A stretch of 64,000 bases of DNA from Flavobacteriales bacterium 33_180_T64 (GCA_002162685.1 MAAQ01000018.1:147969-211968), one strand, 5' to 3'; counted from the stretch's first letter, positions 10,386 through 20,747 are shown. Translations and numbers: made by a program. The notes: generated from the letters alone by a model not told the origin.

Positions 10386-11014
10386 TGAAAGTAGCAGTTT
10401 TAGATATAAACGGAAAAGACACAGGTAGAAAGGTAGACCTTTCTAAGGATGTGTTTGCTATTGAGCCTAATAATCATGCTGTATACTTAGACGTTAAGCA
10501 ATATCTTGCTAACCAACGTCAAGGAACACATAAGGCAAAAGAGAGAGCAGAAATTACAGGAAGTACACGTAAGATTAAAAAACAAAAAGGGACTGGTACA
10601 GCGAGAGCTGGTAGTATCAAGTCTGGTGTATTTAGAGGTGGTGGACGTATGTTCGGACCAAGACCTAGGAATTACAGTATTAAACTGAACAAAAACCTTA
10701 AGCGCTTAGCACGTAAATCAGCGTTAACAATGAAAGCTAATGATAAGGATATCGTTGTTTTGGAAGACTTCAATTTTGATACTCCAAAAACGAAAAACTT
10801 TACGGCTGTATTGAAAGCACTTGATTTACAAGACAAAAAATCTTTAATTGTGTTGGGTGCGTCAAATAATAATGTATATTTGTCATCACGAAATTTTAAA
10901 AGGTCTGAAGTTATAATCAACTCAGAATTAAGTACTTATAAGATTTTAAACGCAAATAAATTAGTTCTTTTAGAGAGTTCTTTAGAAGGAATTGAATCGA
11001 ACTTAAGTAAATAA
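10385..11014 (+). CDS. rplD: 50S ribosomal protein L4 (uL4)
   Basis: 23S rRNA-binding protein with a long loop into the exit tunnel; in enterobacteria it also represses the S10 operon. It has 209 residues with the tunnel-loop region [13 protein letters not shown] and [13 protein letters not shown]. The start overlaps the rplC stop by one base. Whether this L4 regulates its own cluster through the stem-loops ahead of rplC is an inference only. Confidence 0.97.
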   Translation: MKVAVLDINGKDTGRKVDLSKDVFAIEPNNHAVYLDVKQYLANQRQGTHKAKERAEITGSTRKIKKQKGTGTARAGSIKSGVFRGGGRMFGPRPRNYSIKLNKNLKRLARKSALTMKANDKDIVVLEDFNFDTPKTKNFTAVLKALDLQDKKSLIVLGASNNNVYLSSRNFKRSEVIINSELSTYKILNANKLVLLESSLEGIESNLSK

Positions 11015-11021
11015 GAAGACA

Positions 11022-11312
11022 ATGAGTATCTTAATTAAACCTATCATCACTGAAAAAGCAACAACTAATAGTGAGTTGAATAACTGCTTTACGTTTCAAG
11101 TGAACACTAAGGCGAACAAGGTAGAAATCAAAAAAGCGGTTGAAGCTGCTTATGGTGTCTCTGTAGAAAAAGTTCGTACTATAAATGTCCGTCCAGATCG
11201 TAGTACCAAGTTTACAAAAACTGGTATTCAACATGGTAAAACAAATGCTGTTAAAAAGGCAATTGTACAACTGGCGGAAGGTGAAGTAATTGATTTATAC
11301 ACTAACATGTAA
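11022..11312 (+). CDS. rplW: 50S ribosomal protein L23 (uL23)
   Basis: Exit-tunnel rim protein that docks the signal recognition particle and trigger factor. It has 96 residues with the family motifs KPIITEKAT at the start and NKVEIKKAVE followed by VRTINVRP. Spacing is 7 bp after rplD and 10 bp before rplB. Confidence 0.97.
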   Translation: MSILIKPIITEKATTNSELNNCFTFQVNTKANKVEIKKAVEAAYGVSVEKVRTINVRPDRSTKFTKTGIQHGKTNAVKKAIVQLAEGEVIDLYTNM

Positions 11313-11322
11313 TTAGACAAGA

Positions 11323-12150
11323 ATGTCAGTAAGAAAATTAAAACCAATCACATCAGCTCAGCGATTTAGAGTAGTAAATGGATTCGACGCCATAACTACT
11401 GATAAGCCGGAAAAGAGTTTACTCGTTCCGAACAAAAGATCTGGTGGTAGAAACAGTCGAGGAAAGATGACCATGCGCCATATTGGTGGAGGTCACAAAA
11501 GAAAGTATCGTATTATCGATTTTAAACGTAATAAAACAGGAGTACCTGGTGAAATTATGTCAATTCAATACGATCCAAACAGAACAGCTTTTATCGCATT
11601 ATTGAATTATCAAGATGGTGAGAAAAGATATATTATTGCTCAAAACGGATTACAAGTCGGGCAAAATGTTGTTTCTGCTAGAGAAGGAGTAGCGCCAGAA
11701 ATTGGTAATGCTATGCCATTAAGTCAAATTCCATTAGGTACTATTATTTCTTGTATTGAATTACGTCCTGGACAAGGAGCAGTAATGGCAAGAAGTGCTG
11801 GAGCATTTGCTCAACTAATGGCAAGAGATGGAAAGTTTGCTACTGTTAAATTACCTTCTGGAGAAACAAGAATGATTCTCGTAGAATGTATGGCTACAAT
11901 AGGTGTTGTTTCTAATTCTGATCATCAATTAACTGTATCTGGTAAAGCAGGTAGAAGTAGATGGTTAGGTAGAAGACCTAGAGTAAGACCAGTAGTAATG
12001 AATCCAGTTGATCACCCAATGGGTGGTGGTGAAGGTAAATCTTCAGGAGGACACCCAAGATCAAGAAATGGTATTCCAGCTAAAGGTTATAGAACACGTT
12101 CTAAGACCAAGGCGAGTAATAAGTATATTGTAGAACGTAGAAAGAAATAA
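11323..12150 (+). CDS. rplB: 50S ribosomal protein L2 (uL2)
   Basis: Core 23S rRNA-binding protein needed for subunit association and peptidyl transfer. It has 275 residues, including [19 protein letters not shown] and the C-terminal [14 protein letters not shown] loop. The histidine equivalent to E. coli His229 is present (residue 231). Normal length, 9 bp before rpsS. Confidence 0.98.
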   Translation: MSVRKLKPITSAQRFRVVNGFDAITTDKPEKSLLVPNKRSGGRNSRGKMTMRHIGGGHKRKYRIIDFKRNKTGVPGEIMSIQYDPNRTAFIALLNYQDGEKRYIIAQNGLQVGQNVVSAREGVAPEIGNAMPLSQIPLGTIISCIELRPGQGAVMARSAGAFAQLMARDGKFATVKLPSGETRMILVECMATIGVVSNSDHQLTVSGKAGRSRWLGRRPRVRPVVMNPVDHPMGGGEGKSSGGHPRSRNGIPAKGYRTRSKTKASNKYIVERRKK

Positions 12151-12159
12151 TAAGATAAT

Positions 12160-12438
12160 ATGGCACGTTCATTAAAAAAAGGACCTTACATTCATTATAA
12201 ATTGAATAAAAAAGTTGCTGAAAATGTAGCATCTAACAAAAAAACAGTTATCAAAACGTGGTCAAGAGCCTCTATGATTTCTCCAGATTTTGTTGGACAA
12301 ACTATAGCAGTTCACAACGGTCGTCAGTTTGTACCAGTTTACGTAACAGAAAACATGGTAGGTCATAAGTTAGGAGAATTTTCACCAACACGATCTTTTA
12401 GAGGTCATGCTGGCGCGAAAAATAAAGGAAAAAAATAG
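12160..12438 (+). CDS. rpsS: 30S ribosomal protein S19 (uS19)
   Basis: Small-subunit head protein that works with S13 near the A site. It has 92 residues beginning [19 protein letters not shown] and contains [17 protein letters not shown] and [13 protein letters not shown], all family-typical. It lies 6 bp before rplV. Confidence 0.98.
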   Translation: MARSLKKGPYIHYKLNKKVAENVASNKKTVIKTWSRASMISPDFVGQTIAVHNGRQFVPVYVTENMVGHKLGEFSPTRSFRGHAGAKNKGKK

Positions 12439-12444
12439 TAAGCT

Positions 12445-12852
12445 ATGGGAAGTCGTAAAAAACAAATGGCAGACGCTATTAAGGAAGGCAGGAAAAATGT
12501 TGCATTTGCAAAATTGAATAACTGTCCTACATCACCAAGAAAAATGCGCTTAGTTGCGGATTTGGTGAGAGGTAAAGAAGCTGAAAAAGCATTACAAATC
12601 TTAAGATTTAGTTCAAAAGAAGCATCTCGTAGATTAGAGAAATTGTTGTTATCAGCAATTGCTAACTGGCAAGCTAAAAATGAAGATGCAGCTATTGAAG
12701 AAGCAGATTTATTTGTGCAAGAAATTAGAGTTGATGGTGGATCAATGTTAAAAAGATTACGTCCAGCACCTCAAGGTCGTGCACACAGAATTAGAAAAAG
12801 ATCTAATCACGTAACAGTTGTGATTGGAGCTAAAAATAACACACAAGCTTAA
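12445..12852 (+). CDS. rplV: 50S ribosomal protein L22 (uL22)
   Basis: Exit-tunnel protein with a hairpin reaching the constriction. It has 135 residues, with an N-terminal extension of roughly 20 residues ([19 protein letters not shown]) over the shorter proteobacterial form; the core [15 protein letters not shown] and [19 protein letters not shown] are typical. 8 bp before rpsC. Confidence 0.97.
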   Translation: MGSRKKQMADAIKEGRKNVAFAKLNNCPTSPRKMRLVADLVRGKEAEKALQILRFSSKEASRRLEKLLLSAIANWQAKNEDAAIEEADLFVQEIRVDGGSMLKRLRPAPQGRAHRIRKRSNHVTVVIGAKNNTQA

Positions 12853-12860
12853 ATAGAGAT

Positions 12861-13583
12861 ATGGGACAAAAGACAAATCCAATAGGAAATCGTTTAGGAA
12901 TTATCAGAGGATGGGAATCTAACTGGTATGGTGGAAATGATTACGGAGATAAACTTGCTGAAGATGATAAAATCAGAAAGTATATCCATGCTCGTTTATC
13001 TAAAGCTAGTGTATCTAGAGTTATTATTGAGCGTACGCTTAAACTTGTAACCGTTACTATCACTACTGCTAGACCTGGTATTATTATCGGTAAAGGTGGC
13101 CAAGAGGTAGACAAGTTAAAAGAAGAGCTTAAGAAAATTACTGGAAAAGAAGTTCAGTTAAACATCTTTGAAATTAAGAGACCTGAACTTGATGCGTTTT
13201 TAGTAGGATCAAGTGTTGCTCGTCAAATAGAAAATCGTATTTCTTATAGACGTGCAATCAAAATGGCAATTGCTGCTGCTATACGTATGAATGCTGAAGG
13301 AATAAAAATTCAGATTAGTGGCCGTTTAAATGGTGCTGAAATGGCACGTAGCGAACACTATAAAGAAGGACGTATTCCTTTATCTACATTTAGAGCTGAT
13401 ATTGATTATGCTTTAGTTGAAGCACATACTACTTATGGTAGATTAGGTGTTAAAGTATGGATCATGAAAGGTGAAGTGTACGGAAAAAGAGAACTTTCTC
13501 CATTAGTTGGCTTGTCTAAGAAACAAGGCGGCAAACCTGGAGGACGCGGAGGGAATAATAACAAGTCTCGTCGTAGAAAGTAA
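12861..13583 (+). CDS. rpsC: 30S ribosomal protein S3 (uS3)
   Basis: mRNA-entry-channel protein of the small-subunit head. It has 240 residues with the KH-domain signature [16 protein letters not shown] and the C-terminal domain containing [12 protein letters not shown] and [15 protein letters not shown]. The lysine/arginine/glycine-rich tail ([18 protein letters not shown]) is family-typical. 19 bp before rplP. Confidence 0.98.
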   Translation: MGQKTNPIGNRLGIIRGWESNWYGGNDYGDKLAEDDKIRKYIHARLSKASVSRVIIERTLKLVTVTITTARPGIIIGKGGQEVDKLKEELKKITGKEVQLNIFEIKRPELDAFLVGSSVARQIENRISYRRAIKMAIAAAIRMNAEGIKIQISGRLNGAEMARSEHYKEGRIPLSTFRADIDYALVEAHTTYGRLGVKVWIMKGEVYGKRELSPLVGLSKKQGGKPGGRGGNNNKSRRRK

Positions 13584-13602
13584 TTTTTAAAGAAAAGTAA
13601 TA

Positions 13603-14022
13603 ATGTTACAACCTAAAAGAACAAAATTTCGTAAAGTCCAAAAAGGACGTATGAAAGGAAATACCGGAAGAGGTTTTACTCTTTCTAATGGTATGTTTGG
13701 TATAAAATCTTTAGATTCTAATTTTTTGACATCTCGTCAAATTGAAGCTGCACGTATTGCTGCAACTCGTTTTATGAAGAGAGAAGGTCAATTATGGATT
13801 AAGATATTTCCAGACAAGCCTATTACCAAAAAACCATTAGAAGTACGTATGGGTAAAGGTAAAGGTGCCGTAGAATATTGGGTAGCTGTAGTAAAGCCAG
13901 GAAGAATTTTATTCGAAGTTGGTGGAGTACCAATGGACGTTGCAAAAGAAGCCTTACGTTTAGCTGCACAAAAGTTACCAGTAAAAACTAAGTTTTTAAT
14001 AGCTCGAGATTACGAAGCTTAA
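13603..14022 (+). CDS. rplP: 50S ribosomal protein L16 (uL16)
   Basis: Late-assembling 50S protein that organises the A-site tRNA pocket. It has 139 residues beginning [19 protein letters not shown] and contains [20 protein letters not shown], the family core. 10 bp before rpmC. Confidence 0.98.
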   Translation: MLQPKRTKFRKVQKGRMKGNTGRGFTLSNGMFGIKSLDSNFLTSRQIEAARIAATRFMKREGQLWIKIFPDKPITKKPLEVRMGKGKGAVEYWVAVVKPGRILFEVGGVPMDVAKEALRLAAQKLPVKTKFLIARDYEA

Positions 14023-14032
14023 TATAAGTATT

Positions 14033-14224
14033 ATGAAGCAAGAAGAAATTAAACAGCTATCAGTAGCTGAGTTACAAGAGAAACTTGGCGAAACTAAAAA
14101 GAGTTATTCAGAGCTTAAATTAGCTCATGCAATCTCTCCATTAGATAATCCAATTCAGTTACGTAACGTTAGACGTTCAGTAGCAAGAATTGCAACAGAA
14201 TTAACTAAAAGAGAAATACAATAA
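14033..14224 (+). CDS. rpmC: 50S ribosomal protein L29 (uL29)
   Basis: Small helical protein at the tunnel exit beside L23. It has 63 residues (MKQEEIKQLSVAELQEKLGE) with the closing NVRRSVARIATELTKRE motif. It lies 10 bp after rplP and 18 bp before rpsQ. Confidence 0.97.
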   Translation: MKQEEIKQLSVAELQEKLGETKKSYSELKLAHAISPLDNPIQLRNVRRSVARIATELTKREIQ

Positions 14225-14242
14225 TTGTATTCTGGCTGAAAG

Positions 14243-14500
14243 ATGGAAAAAAGACATTTAAGAAAAGAGCGTATAGGAGTTGTTACTAGTAACAAAATGC
14301 AGAAATCAATTGTGGTTGCTGAAGTTAAAAAAGTAAAACACCCTATGTACGGAAAATTCGTTTTGAAAACAAAAAAATATGTTGCTCATGACGAAACAAA
14401 CGACTGTAATATTGGAGATACTGTAAAGATCATGGAAACAAGACCTTTAAGTAAATCTAAATGTTGGAGACTAGTAGAAATAATTGAAAGAGCGAAGTAA
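14243..14500 (+). CDS. rpsQ: 30S ribosomal protein S17 (uS17)
   Basis: OB-fold 16S rRNA-binding protein acting early in 30S assembly. It has 85 residues with [18 protein letters not shown] and [20 protein letters not shown], then [15 protein letters not shown], all family hallmarks. Only 2 bp separate it from rplN. Confidence 0.98.
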   Translation: MEKRHLRKERIGVVTSNKMQKSIVVAEVKKVKHPMYGKFVLKTKKYVAHDETNDCNIGDTVKIMETRPLSKSKCWRLVEIIERAK

Positions 14501-14502
14501 TT

Positions 14503-14871
14503 ATGGTACAACAAGAATCAAGATTAAAAGTAGCTGATAACACTGGAGCCAAGGAAGTTTTAACTATCCGTGTTCTAGGTGGTACAAAAAGAAGATACGC
14601 ATCTATTGGAGACAAAATTGTTGTCTCAGTAAAAGATTCTACTCCAAATGGAAACATTAAAAAAGGAGCAGTTTCAACAGCAGTAGTAGTTCGTACTAAA
14701 AAAGAAGTTAGACGTCCAGATGGATCTTATATTAGATTTGACGATAACGCTTGTGTGCTCTTAAATCCAACAGGAGAAATGAGAGGAACACGTGTTTTTG
14801 GACCCGTAGCTAGAGAACTTCGTGATAAGCAATTCATGAAAATTGTTTCATTAGCACCTGAAGTGCTTTAA
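14503..14871 (+). CDS. rplN: 50S ribosomal protein L14 (uL14)
   Basis: Subunit-interface protein, also the docking site of RsfS, whose gene lies at 42278-42649. It has 122 residues with [20 protein letters not shown] and the closing [20 protein letters not shown]. Its stop overlaps the rplX start by one base. Confidence 0.98.
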   Translation: MVQQESRLKVADNTGAKEVLTIRVLGGTKRRYASIGDKIVVSVKDSTPNGNIKKGAVSTAVVVRTKKEVRRPDGSYIRFDDNACVLLNPTGEMRGTRVFGPVARELRDKQFMKIVSLAPEVL

Positions 14872-15194
14872 TGACTAATAAAATGACAAAGTTTAAAATT
14901 AAATCAGGAGATACTGTAAGAGTAATAGCTGGAGACCATAAAGGGACTGAAGGTAAAGTGCTTAAAGTGTTAACCGATAAAAGCAAGGCCATCATTGAAG
15001 GCGTGAACATGGTTAAGAAACACACTAAACCAAGTGCACAAAGCCCTCAAGGAGGTATAGTAGAAAAAGAAGCACCTATGCATATTTCTAATCTATCATT
15101 GTTAACATCTAAGGGTGAAGCAACAAGAGTAGGTTATAAAATGGAAGGTGACAAGAAAGTAAGATTTTCAACAAAATCAAATGAAGTAATATAG
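14871..15194 (+). CDS. rplX: 50S ribosomal protein L24 (uL24)
   Basis: Assembly-initiator protein of the large subunit. It has 107 residues if started at the ATG that overlaps the rplN stop, or 103 from a second ATG at 14883 ([17 protein letters not shown]); both are compatible with the family. The KOW motif region is [20 protein letters not shown]. 2 bp before rplE. Confidence 0.96.
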   Translation: MTNKMTKFKIKSGDTVRVIAGDHKGTEGKVLKVLTDKSKAIIEGVNMVKKHTKPSAQSPQGGIVEKEAPMHISNLSLLTSKGEATRVGYKMEGDKKVRFSTKSNEVI

Positions 15195-15196
15195 TT

Positions 15197-15748
15197 ATGA
15201 CTTATATTCCAAGATTAAAACAAGAGTACAAGGACAAAGTAGTTTCTGCTCTTACAGAAGAATTCGGATATAAAAACGTAATGCAAGTTCCTAAACTTAA
15301 AAAGATAGTTATATCTAAGGGTGTTGGAGCTGCTGTTGCAGATAAAAAATTAATTGATCATGCAATTGATGAATTAACAATGATATCTGGTCAAAAAGCT
15401 GTAGCTACATTATCTAAAAAGGATGTTGCATCTTTTAAATTGCGTAAAGGAATGCCAATTGGTGTAAGAGTTACGTTAAGAGGAGAGCAAATGTATGAAT
15501 TTTTAGATCGTTTAGTGACTTCAGCTTTACCACGTGTTAGAGATTTTAATGGTATCAAAGCAACTGGTTTTGATGGTAGAGGAAATTATAACTTAGGAGT
15601 TGTTGAGCAAATTATATTTCCAGAAATGAATATTGATAAAATCAATAAAATCTCTGGTATGGATATTACATTTGTAACTTCTGCAGATACAGACAAAGAA
15701 GCAAAATCGTTATTAACTGAAATGGGTTTACCTTTTCAAAAGAACTAA
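15197..15748 (+). CDS. rplE: 50S ribosomal protein L5 (uL5)
   Basis: 5S rRNA-binding protein of the central protuberance. It has 183 residues including [40 protein letters not shown] and [19 protein letters not shown]. The next gene, rpsN, begins 3 bp later. Confidence 0.98.
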   Translation: MTYIPRLKQEYKDKVVSALTEEFGYKNVMQVPKLKKIVISKGVGAAVADKKLIDHAIDELTMISGQKAVATLSKKDVASFKLRKGMPIGVRVTLRGEQMYEFLDRLVTSALPRVRDFNGIKATGFDGRGNYNLGVVEQIIFPEMNIDKINKISGMDITFVTSADTDKEAKSLLTEMGLPFQKN

Positions 15749-15751
15749 GAT

Positions 15752-16021
15752 ATGGCTAAAGAATCAATGAAAGCCCGTGAGGTAAAAAGATCTAAAACAG
15801 TAGCTAAATATGCTGAGAAACGTAAAGCTTTAAAAGAAGCTGGAGATTACGAAGCATTACAAAAGTTACCAAAAAATGCATCTCCTGTTCGTCAACATAA
15901 TCGTTGTAAATTGACAGGTAGACCAAAAGGTTATATGAGAACTTTTGGTATTTCACGTGTAACATTTCGTGAAATGGCAAACCAAGGTTTGATTCCAGGT
16001 GTTAGAAAAGCATCTTGGTAA
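15752..16021 (+). CDS. rpsN: 30S ribosomal protein S14 (uS14), zinc-independent form
   Basis: Small-subunit head protein. It has 89 residues ending [12 protein letters not shown], with [20 protein letters not shown]. It carries a single cysteine instead of the two CxxC pairs of the zinc-binding form, so it is the zinc-independent type. A 90-bp structured spacer separates it from rpsH. Confidence 0.97.
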   Translation: MAKESMKAREVKRSKTVAKYAEKRKALKEAGDYEALQKLPKNASPVRQHNRCKLTGRPKGYMRTFGISRVTFREMANQGLIPGVRKASW

Positions 16022-16025
16022 ACTA

Positions 16026-16091
16026 AATCGTTTAACACGATTATAACAAGAATTATAAATTGGTTTTAGGTTCGACATAGTATCGAAAACC
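16026..16091 (+). promoter_or_regulatory. Structured rpsN-rpsH spacer (two stem-loops)
   Basis: AATCGT (16026-16031) pairs with ACGATT (16037-16042). A second, bulged stem pairs GGTT (16062-16065) and TTCGA (16071-16075) with TCGAA (16083-16087) and AACC (16088-16091). Neither has a U-tract. S8 regulates its own operon through an mRNA mimic of its rRNA site in enterobacteria; a similar role here, directly upstream of rpsH, is possible but unproven. Confidence 0.45.
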
Positions 16092-16111
16092 ACTACCGCA
16101 AATTAATATAA

Positions 16112-16510
16112 ATGAATACAGATCCAATTGCTGATTTCTTAACAAGAATCAGAAATGCAGTAAAAGCCAACCATAGAGTTGTTGAGATACCTGCATCAAA
16201 CTTAAAAAAAGAGATGACTAAAATATTATTCGATCAAGGATATATTTTAAGTTATAAATTTGACGATTCTAGTGTACAAGGAACAATAAAAATTGCTTTG
16301 AAATACAATAAAGAAACTAAAGAATCGGTTATCAAAAAAATTCAAAGAATAAGTACACCAGGTTTACGTAAGTATGCTAGTGCTAATGAAATGCCAAGGA
16401 TACTCAATGGATTGGGTATTGCTATCGTTTCTACATCTCATGGTGTAATTACTGGTAAGCAAGCAGAAAGAGATAATGTAGGTGGCGAATTATTGTGTTA
16501 CGTTTACTAA
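16112..16510 (+). CDS. rpsH: 30S ribosomal protein S8 (uS8)
   Basis: Central-domain 16S rRNA-binding protein. It has 132 residues beginning MNTDPIADFLTRIRNAVKAN and closing with STSHGVITGKQAERDNVGGE, both family signatures. It follows a 90-bp spacer with two stem-loops. Confidence 0.98.
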   Translation: MNTDPIADFLTRIRNAVKANHRVVEIPASNLKKEMTKILFDQGYILSYKFDDSSVQGTIKIALKYNKETKESVIKKIQRISTPGLRKYASANEMPRILNGLGIAIVSTSHGVITGKQAERDNVGGELLCYVY

Positions 16511-16528
16511 TTTAAATCAGAAAGAACA

Positions 16529-17071
16529 ATGTCAAGAATAGGAAATAATCCAGTAGCAATTCCAGAAGGAATTACAGTTGATGTTAAGGACAACGTAATT
16601 ACTGTAAAAGGTAAATTAGGAGAATTAACACAAAGCTATGACACTGTTGCGGTTAAAGTTGAAGACGGAAACGTACTTGTAACACGCTCAGCAGATAATA
16701 AAGAACAAAAAGCTAAACATGGTTTATACCGAGCTTTAATACACAACATGATTACAGGTGTATCTAAAGGGTGGACTAAAGATTTAGAACTTGTTGGTGT
16801 AGGTTATAGAGCTTCAAACCAAGGTCAAAAATTAGAATTGGCTCTCGGTTTCTCTCACAATATTATTTTAAATATTGCACCAGAAGTAAAAATTGAAACC
16901 ATTTCAGAAAAAGGTAAAAACCCAATAATAAAATTAACATCTCACGATAAACAATTAGTTGGACAAGTAGCTGCGAAAATTCGCGGATTTAGACCACCAG
17001 AACCTTACAAAGGAAAAGGGGTTAAGTTTGTTGGTGAAGAATTAAGAAGAAAAGCAGGTAAATCAGCTTAA
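16529..17071 (+). CDS. rplF: 50S ribosomal protein L6 (uL6)
   Basis: Large-subunit protein near the factor-binding site. It has 180 residues with [39 protein letters not shown] and the C-terminal [20 protein letters not shown]. 10 bp before rplR. Confidence 0.98.
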   Translation: MSRIGNNPVAIPEGITVDVKDNVITVKGKLGELTQSYDTVAVKVEDGNVLVTRSADNKEQKAKHGLYRALIHNMITGVSKGWTKDLELVGVGYRASNQGQKLELALGFSHNIILNIAPEVKIETISEKGKNPIIKLTSHDKQLVGQVAAKIRGFRPPEPYKGKGVKFVGEELRRKAGKSA

Positions 17072-17081
17072 AAAATTAGTT

Positions 17082-17438
17082 ATGGTATTAACAAAGAACG
17101 AAAAAAGACTAAGAATAAAAAGCAGAATTCGTAAAGTTGTCTCTGGTACAGAAGCAAGACCTCGTTTAGCTGTTTACAGAAGCAATAAAGAAATCTATGC
17201 TCAAGTTGTAGATGATGTAACAGGTAAAACTTTAGCTGCAGCATCTTCAAGAGATAAAGATGTAGCTTCTGCAAAAGGAACTAAAACAGAAATAGCAGCC
17301 TTAGTTGGTAAAGCTATTGCTGAGAAATCAATAAAAGCAGGTATCAATACTATTTCTTTTGATAGAGGTGGATACCAATATCACGGAAGAGTAAAATCAT
17401 TAGCAGAAGGAGCTAGAGAAGGCGGACTTAAATTCTAA
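17082..17438 (+). CDS. rplR: 50S ribosomal protein L18 (uL18)
   Basis: 5S rRNA-binding protein. It has 118 residues with [20 protein letters not shown] and the closing [20 protein letters not shown]. The reading frame on the opposite strand over this gene is a shadow. 6 bp before rpsE. Confidence 0.98.
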   Translation: MVLTKNEKRLRIKSRIRKVVSGTEARPRLAVYRSNKEIYAQVVDDVTGKTLAAASSRDKDVASAKGTKTEIAALVGKAIAEKSIKAGINTISFDRGGYQYHGRVKSLAEGAREGGLKF

Positions 17439-17444
17439 GACACT

Positions 17445-17969
17445 ATGTATCAAAAATATAAAAACGCAGAATTAGTAAAACCAAGTGGAATCGATCTTAA
17501 AGATCGTTTAGTTGGTGTACAAAGAGTTACCAAAGTAACAAAAGGAGGTAGAGCTTTTGGTTTTTCAGCGATCGTAGTGGTTGGTGATGAAGCTGGAGTT
17601 GTAGGTCACGGTTTAGGAAAATCTAAAGATGTAGCTTCTGCAATTGCAAAAGCTGTTGATGACGCTAAGAAAAACTTAGTAAGAATTCCTATTATTAAAG
17701 GAACCTTACCTCATGAGCAAAAAGGTAAATTTGGTGGAGCAAAAGTAAATATTATTCCTGCTGCTCCTGGTACAGGTGTAATTGCTGGTGGAGCTGTAAG
17801 AACAGTTTTAGAAGCAGTTGGTATACATGATGTATTATCAAAATCTCAAGGATCTTCTAACTCTCATAATGTTGTAAAAGCAACTTTTGATGCTTTATTA
17901 CAATTAAGAGATGCAAATACAATTGCAAAGGAAAGAGGTATTTCTCTTGAAAAAGTGTTTAACGGTTAA
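17445..17969 (+). CDS. rpsE: 30S ribosomal protein S5 (uS5)
   Basis: Accuracy-related small-subunit protein. It has 174 residues. The double-stranded RNA-binding part has [20 protein letters not shown], and the second domain has [20 protein letters not shown]. The loop around VTKGGRAF, where spectinomycin-resistance changes occur in E. coli, appears wild type. Confidence 0.98.
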   Translation: MYQKYKNAELVKPSGIDLKDRLVGVQRVTKVTKGGRAFGFSAIVVVGDEAGVVGHGLGKSKDVASAIAKAVDDAKKNLVRIPIIKGTLPHEQKGKFGGAKVNIIPAAPGTGVIAGGAVRTVLEAVGIHDVLSKSQGSSNSHNVVKATFDALLQLRDANTIAKERGISLEKVFNG

Positions 17970-17981
17970 TTAAATAGGACG

Positions 17982-18164
17982 ATGGCAAAGATTAAAGTAA
18001 CAAAAGTAAAAAGCGCAATCAATCGTACTAAAACTCAAAAGAGAATTTTAGAAGCTCTTGGGTTGAAAAAAATTGGTCAAACAAAAGAGCACGATGCATC
18101 ACCAAGTATTCTTGGGATGGTAAGTAAAGTTTCACATTTAGTTTCTGTTGAAGAAACAAAATAA
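17982..18164 (+). CDS. rpmD: 50S ribosomal protein L30 (uL30)
   Basis: Small large-subunit protein of 60 residues: KVTKVKSAINRTKTQKRILE then LGLKKIGQTKEHD, and VSHLVSVEE. It lies between rpsE (12 bp) and rplO (9 bp), the standard spc order. Confidence 0.97.
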   Translation: MAKIKVTKVKSAINRTKTQKRILEALGLKKIGQTKEHDASPSILGMVSKVSHLVSVEETK

Positions 18165-18173
18165 TAAGATACA

Positions 18174-18626
18174 ATGAACTTAAGTAATTTAAAACCAGCA
18201 GAAGGTTCTGTAAAGAATCAAGGTAAAAGAATAGGTCGTGGACAAGGTTCTGGAAAAGGTGGTACTGCAACACGTGGTCACAAAGGAGCAAAGTCTCGTT
18301 CAGGTTATTCTAAAAAATTAGGTTTCGAAGGTGGTCAAATGCCACTTCAAAGACGAGTTCCTAAATTTGGATTTACAAATATTAACCGTGTAGAATATCA
18401 AGGTGTAAACTTAGATAAATTGCAAGAGTTAGTAGATAACAAGAAGATAAAGGATGCAGTTGATTTTCAAACTCTAGTAGATCTAGGTTTGGCGGGAAAG
18501 AATGAGTTAGTAAAAATTCTTGGTCGTGGTGAATTAAAATCAAAATTAACAGTAACTGCTCATAAATTTACTGCTTCAGCAAAAGCTGCAATTGAAGCTG
18601 CAGGTGGAGAAGCGGTAACTTTATAA
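18174..18626 (+). CDS. rplO: 50S ribosomal protein L15 (uL15)
   Basis: Late-assembly 50S protein. It has 150 residues beginning [20 protein letters not shown], with the glycine-rich [18 protein letters not shown] region and [17 protein letters not shown]. 12 bp before secY. Confidence 0.98.
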   Translation: MNLSNLKPAEGSVKNQGKRIGRGQGSGKGGTATRGHKGAKSRSGYSKKLGFEGGQMPLQRRVPKFGFTNINRVEYQGVNLDKLQELVDNKKIKDAVDFQTLVDLGLAGKNELVKILGRGELKSKLTVTAHKFTASAKAAIEAAGGEAVTL

Positions 18627-18638
18627 GAACACTTTAGT

Positions 18639-19991
18639 ATGAAATTAATAAATACATTAAAAAATGTTTGGAAAATAACAGAGTTAAAAGACAGAATCAT
18701 TCTTACGCTTGGTCTGCTTTTAGTTTACCGTTTTGGTGCTCAAGTTGTTTTACCAGGTATAGATGCGACTCAACTTGGAGGTTTACAAGAAGGAGCCGAT
18801 GGAGGTATATTAGGAATTCTTAATATGTTTACTGGTGGAGCCTTTGCAAATGCTTCTGTTTTTGCGCTTGGTATTATGCCTTATATTTCAGCGTCTATTG
18901 TTGTTCAATTAATGGGTATTGCGATTCCTTACTTACAGAAACTTCAAAAAGAAGGTGCAAGTGGGCAAAAGAAGATTACGCAAATTACACGTTGGTTAAC
19001 GATTATCATTTGCTTATTCCAAGCACCTGGTTATTTAGCTAGTTTACAACCTGCATTTGGGATCCCTTCTACAGCATTTTTATTAGGAACTGGTGCAACA
19101 TTCTATATCTCTTCAGTAATTATATTAATTACTGGATGTGTTTTTGCAATGTGGTTAGGAGAAAAGATTACAGATAAAGGTATTGGTAATGGAATTTCAT
19201 TATTAATTATGGTTGGTATTATTGCAAACTTACCTTTGTCCTTTATTCAAAATGCTGCATCTCGCTTAGATGGAGGAGGAAATGGTGGTCTTATGATGAT
19301 TTTAATTGAACTAGTAGTTTGGTTTGTAATCATTTTGGCTTCTATAATGTTAGTAATGGCTGTACGTAAAATTGCGGTACAATATGCAAGAAGAACAGCA
19401 TCTGGTGGATACGAAAAGAATGTATTTGGATCTAGACAGTTCTTACCATTAAAATTAAATGCATCAGGAGTAATGCCAATTATCTTTGCTCAAGCAATTA
19501 TGTTTGTGCCTAGTTTAATTGGAAAATCTTTTGGAGCATCAAGTGAAGTAGGACAATGGATGCAAACTCAATTTAATGATCCTTTTGGATTATGGTACAA
19601 TGTTGTGTTTGGATTACTAATTATCATCTTTACATATTTCTATACTGCGATTACTGTTCCTACGAACAAAATGGCAGATGATTTAAAAAGAAGTGGTGGT
19701 TTTATTCCAGGTATTAGACCAGGAACAGAAACTTCAGAATATTTAGATAAAATAATGTCTCAAATTACATTACCAGGATCTATGTTTTTAGCATTAATTG
19801 CTGTGTTCCCAGCTATTATTGTACAAATCATGGGTATCCAAGGTGGTTGGGCATTATTCTTTGGTGGCACGTCGCTACTAATTATGGTTGGAGTAGCAAT
19901 AGATACCATGCAACAAGTAAATTCATATCTGTTGAATAAACATTATGATGGCTTGATGAAAACTGGTAAAAATAGAAAAGCAGTAGCTTAA
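18639..19991 (+). CDS. secY: Preprotein translocase channel SecY
   Basis: Inner-membrane pore of the Sec system, feeding the many exported proteins in this window. It has 450 residues with about ten membrane segments. Signatures include VYRFGAQVVLPGID near the N-terminus, FALGIMPYISASIVVQLMG (second segment) and GIGNGISLLIMVGII, plus the cytoplasmic loop PGIRPGTETSEYLDKIMSQI. Located in the normal spc position between rplO and infA. Confidence 0.98.
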   Translation: MKLINTLKNVWKITELKDRIILTLGLLLVYRFGAQVVLPGIDATQLGGLQEGADGGILGILNMFTGGAFANASVFALGIMPYISASIVVQLMGIAIPYLQKLQKEGASGQKKITQITRWLTIIICLFQAPGYLASLQPAFGIPSTAFLLGTGATFYISSVIILITGCVFAMWLGEKITDKGIGNGISLLIMVGIIANLPLSFIQNAASRLDGGGNGGLMMILIELVVWFVIILASIMLVMAVRKIAVQYARRTASGGYEKNVFGSRQFLPLKLNASGVMPIIFAQAIMFVPSLIGKSFGASSEVGQWMQTQFNDPFGLWYNVVFGLLIIIFTYFYTAITVPTNKMADDLKRSGGFIPGIRPGTETSEYLDKIMSQITLPGSMFLALIAVFPAIIVQIMGIQGGWALFFGGTSLLIMVGVAIDTMQQVNSYLLNKHYDGLMKTGKNRKAVA

Positions 19992-20000
19992 TTATATACT

Positions 20001-20216
20001 ATGGCAAAACAAGCAGCAATAGAACAAGACGGATCAATCATTGAAGCATTATCAAATGCGATGTTCCGAGTTGAACTAGAAAATGGTCACATTGTGACAG
20101 CTCACATTTCAGGTAAAATGCGTATGCATTATATTAAGTTGTTACCTGGTGACAAAGTAAAATTAGAAATGAGTCCTTATGATTTAACTAAGGCTCGCAT
20201 AACTTATAGATACTAA
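20001..20216 (+). CDS. infA: Translation initiation factor IF-1
   Basis: OB-fold factor that occupies the A site during initiation. It has 71 residues with [20 protein letters not shown] and [20 protein letters not shown] then [14 protein letters not shown], near-universal for IF-1. It lies 9 bp after secY and 4 bp before rpmJ. Confidence 0.98.
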   Translation: MAKQAAIEQDGSIIEALSNAMFRVELENGHIVTAHISGKMRMHYIKLLPGDKVKLEMSPYDLTKARITYRY

Positions 20217-20220
20217 TACG

Positions 20221-20337
20221 ATGAAAGTAAGAGCATCAGTTAAAAAAAGAAGTGCCGACTGTAAATTAGTCCGCAGAAAAGGTAGACTTTACGTCATTAA
20301 CAAAAAGAATCCTAGATTCAAACAAAGACAAGGGTAA
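20221..20337 (+). CDS. rpmJ: 50S ribosomal protein L36 (bL36), zinc-less form
   Basis: A 38-residue gene: [20 protein letters not shown] followed by [18 protein letters not shown] and TAA. Only one of the four zinc-ligand positions of classic L36 remains (the C in ADCK), so this is the zinc-free version common in Bacteroidota. It sits 4 bp after infA and 2 bp before rpsM, the usual order. Confidence 0.96.
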   Translation: MKVRASVKKRSADCKLVRRKGRLYVINKKNPRFKQRQG

Positions 20338-20339
20338 TT

Positions 20340-20714
20340 ATGGCAAGAATTGCAGGTGTAGACATACCAAAACAGAAAAGAGGAGTGATCTCTTTAACTT
20401 ATATCTACGGAGTAGGTAGTAGTAGAGCACAAGAAATTTTAGCAAGCGCTAAAGTTGACGAAAACATCAAAGTACAAGATTGGACAGATGAGCAAATTGG
20501 AGCAATCCGTGATTCTGTAGGAACTTATACTATTGAAGGAGAATTACGTTCTGAAACACAATTAAACATTAAGCGATTAATGGATATTGGATGTTACAGA
20601 GGTATTCGTCATAGAGCTGGACTTCCTTTAAGAGGTCAGAGAACTAAGAACAACTCTAGAACAAGAAAAGGTAGAAGAAAAACTGTTGCTAACAAGAAAA
20701 AAGCAACTAAATAA
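20340..20714 (+). CDS. rpsM: 30S ribosomal protein S13 (uS13)
   Basis: Head protein contacting the 50S subunit and P-site tRNA. It has 124 residues beginning [20 protein letters not shown], with the H2TH-like region and [20 protein letters not shown]. The lysine-rich tail ends KKKATK. 108 bp of non-coding sequence follow before rpsK. Confidence 0.98.
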   Translation: MARIAGVDIPKQKRGVISLTYIYGVGSSRAQEILASAKVDENIKVQDWTDEQIGAIRDSVGTYTIEGELRSETQLNIKRLMDIGCYRGIRHRAGLPLRGQRTKNNSRTRKGRRKTVANKKKATK

Positions 20715-20726
20715 TAATTAATTAGA

Positions 20727-20747
20727 CATTAGTCATTAGTCATTAGT
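20727..20747. repeat. Three perfect tandem copies of CATTAGT in rpsM-rpsK spacer
   Basis: A 7-bp unit repeated exactly three times (20727-20733, 20734-20740, 20741-20747). A second loose repeat, AACAACTA, occurs at 20788 and 20801. No promoter or stem-loop is evident in this 108-bp spacer, which interrupts an otherwise tight operon. Confidence 0.7.

Noticed and set aside
20727..20747. CRISPR-like array
   Set aside because: Repeat unit is only 7 bp with no spacers; simple tandem repeat.
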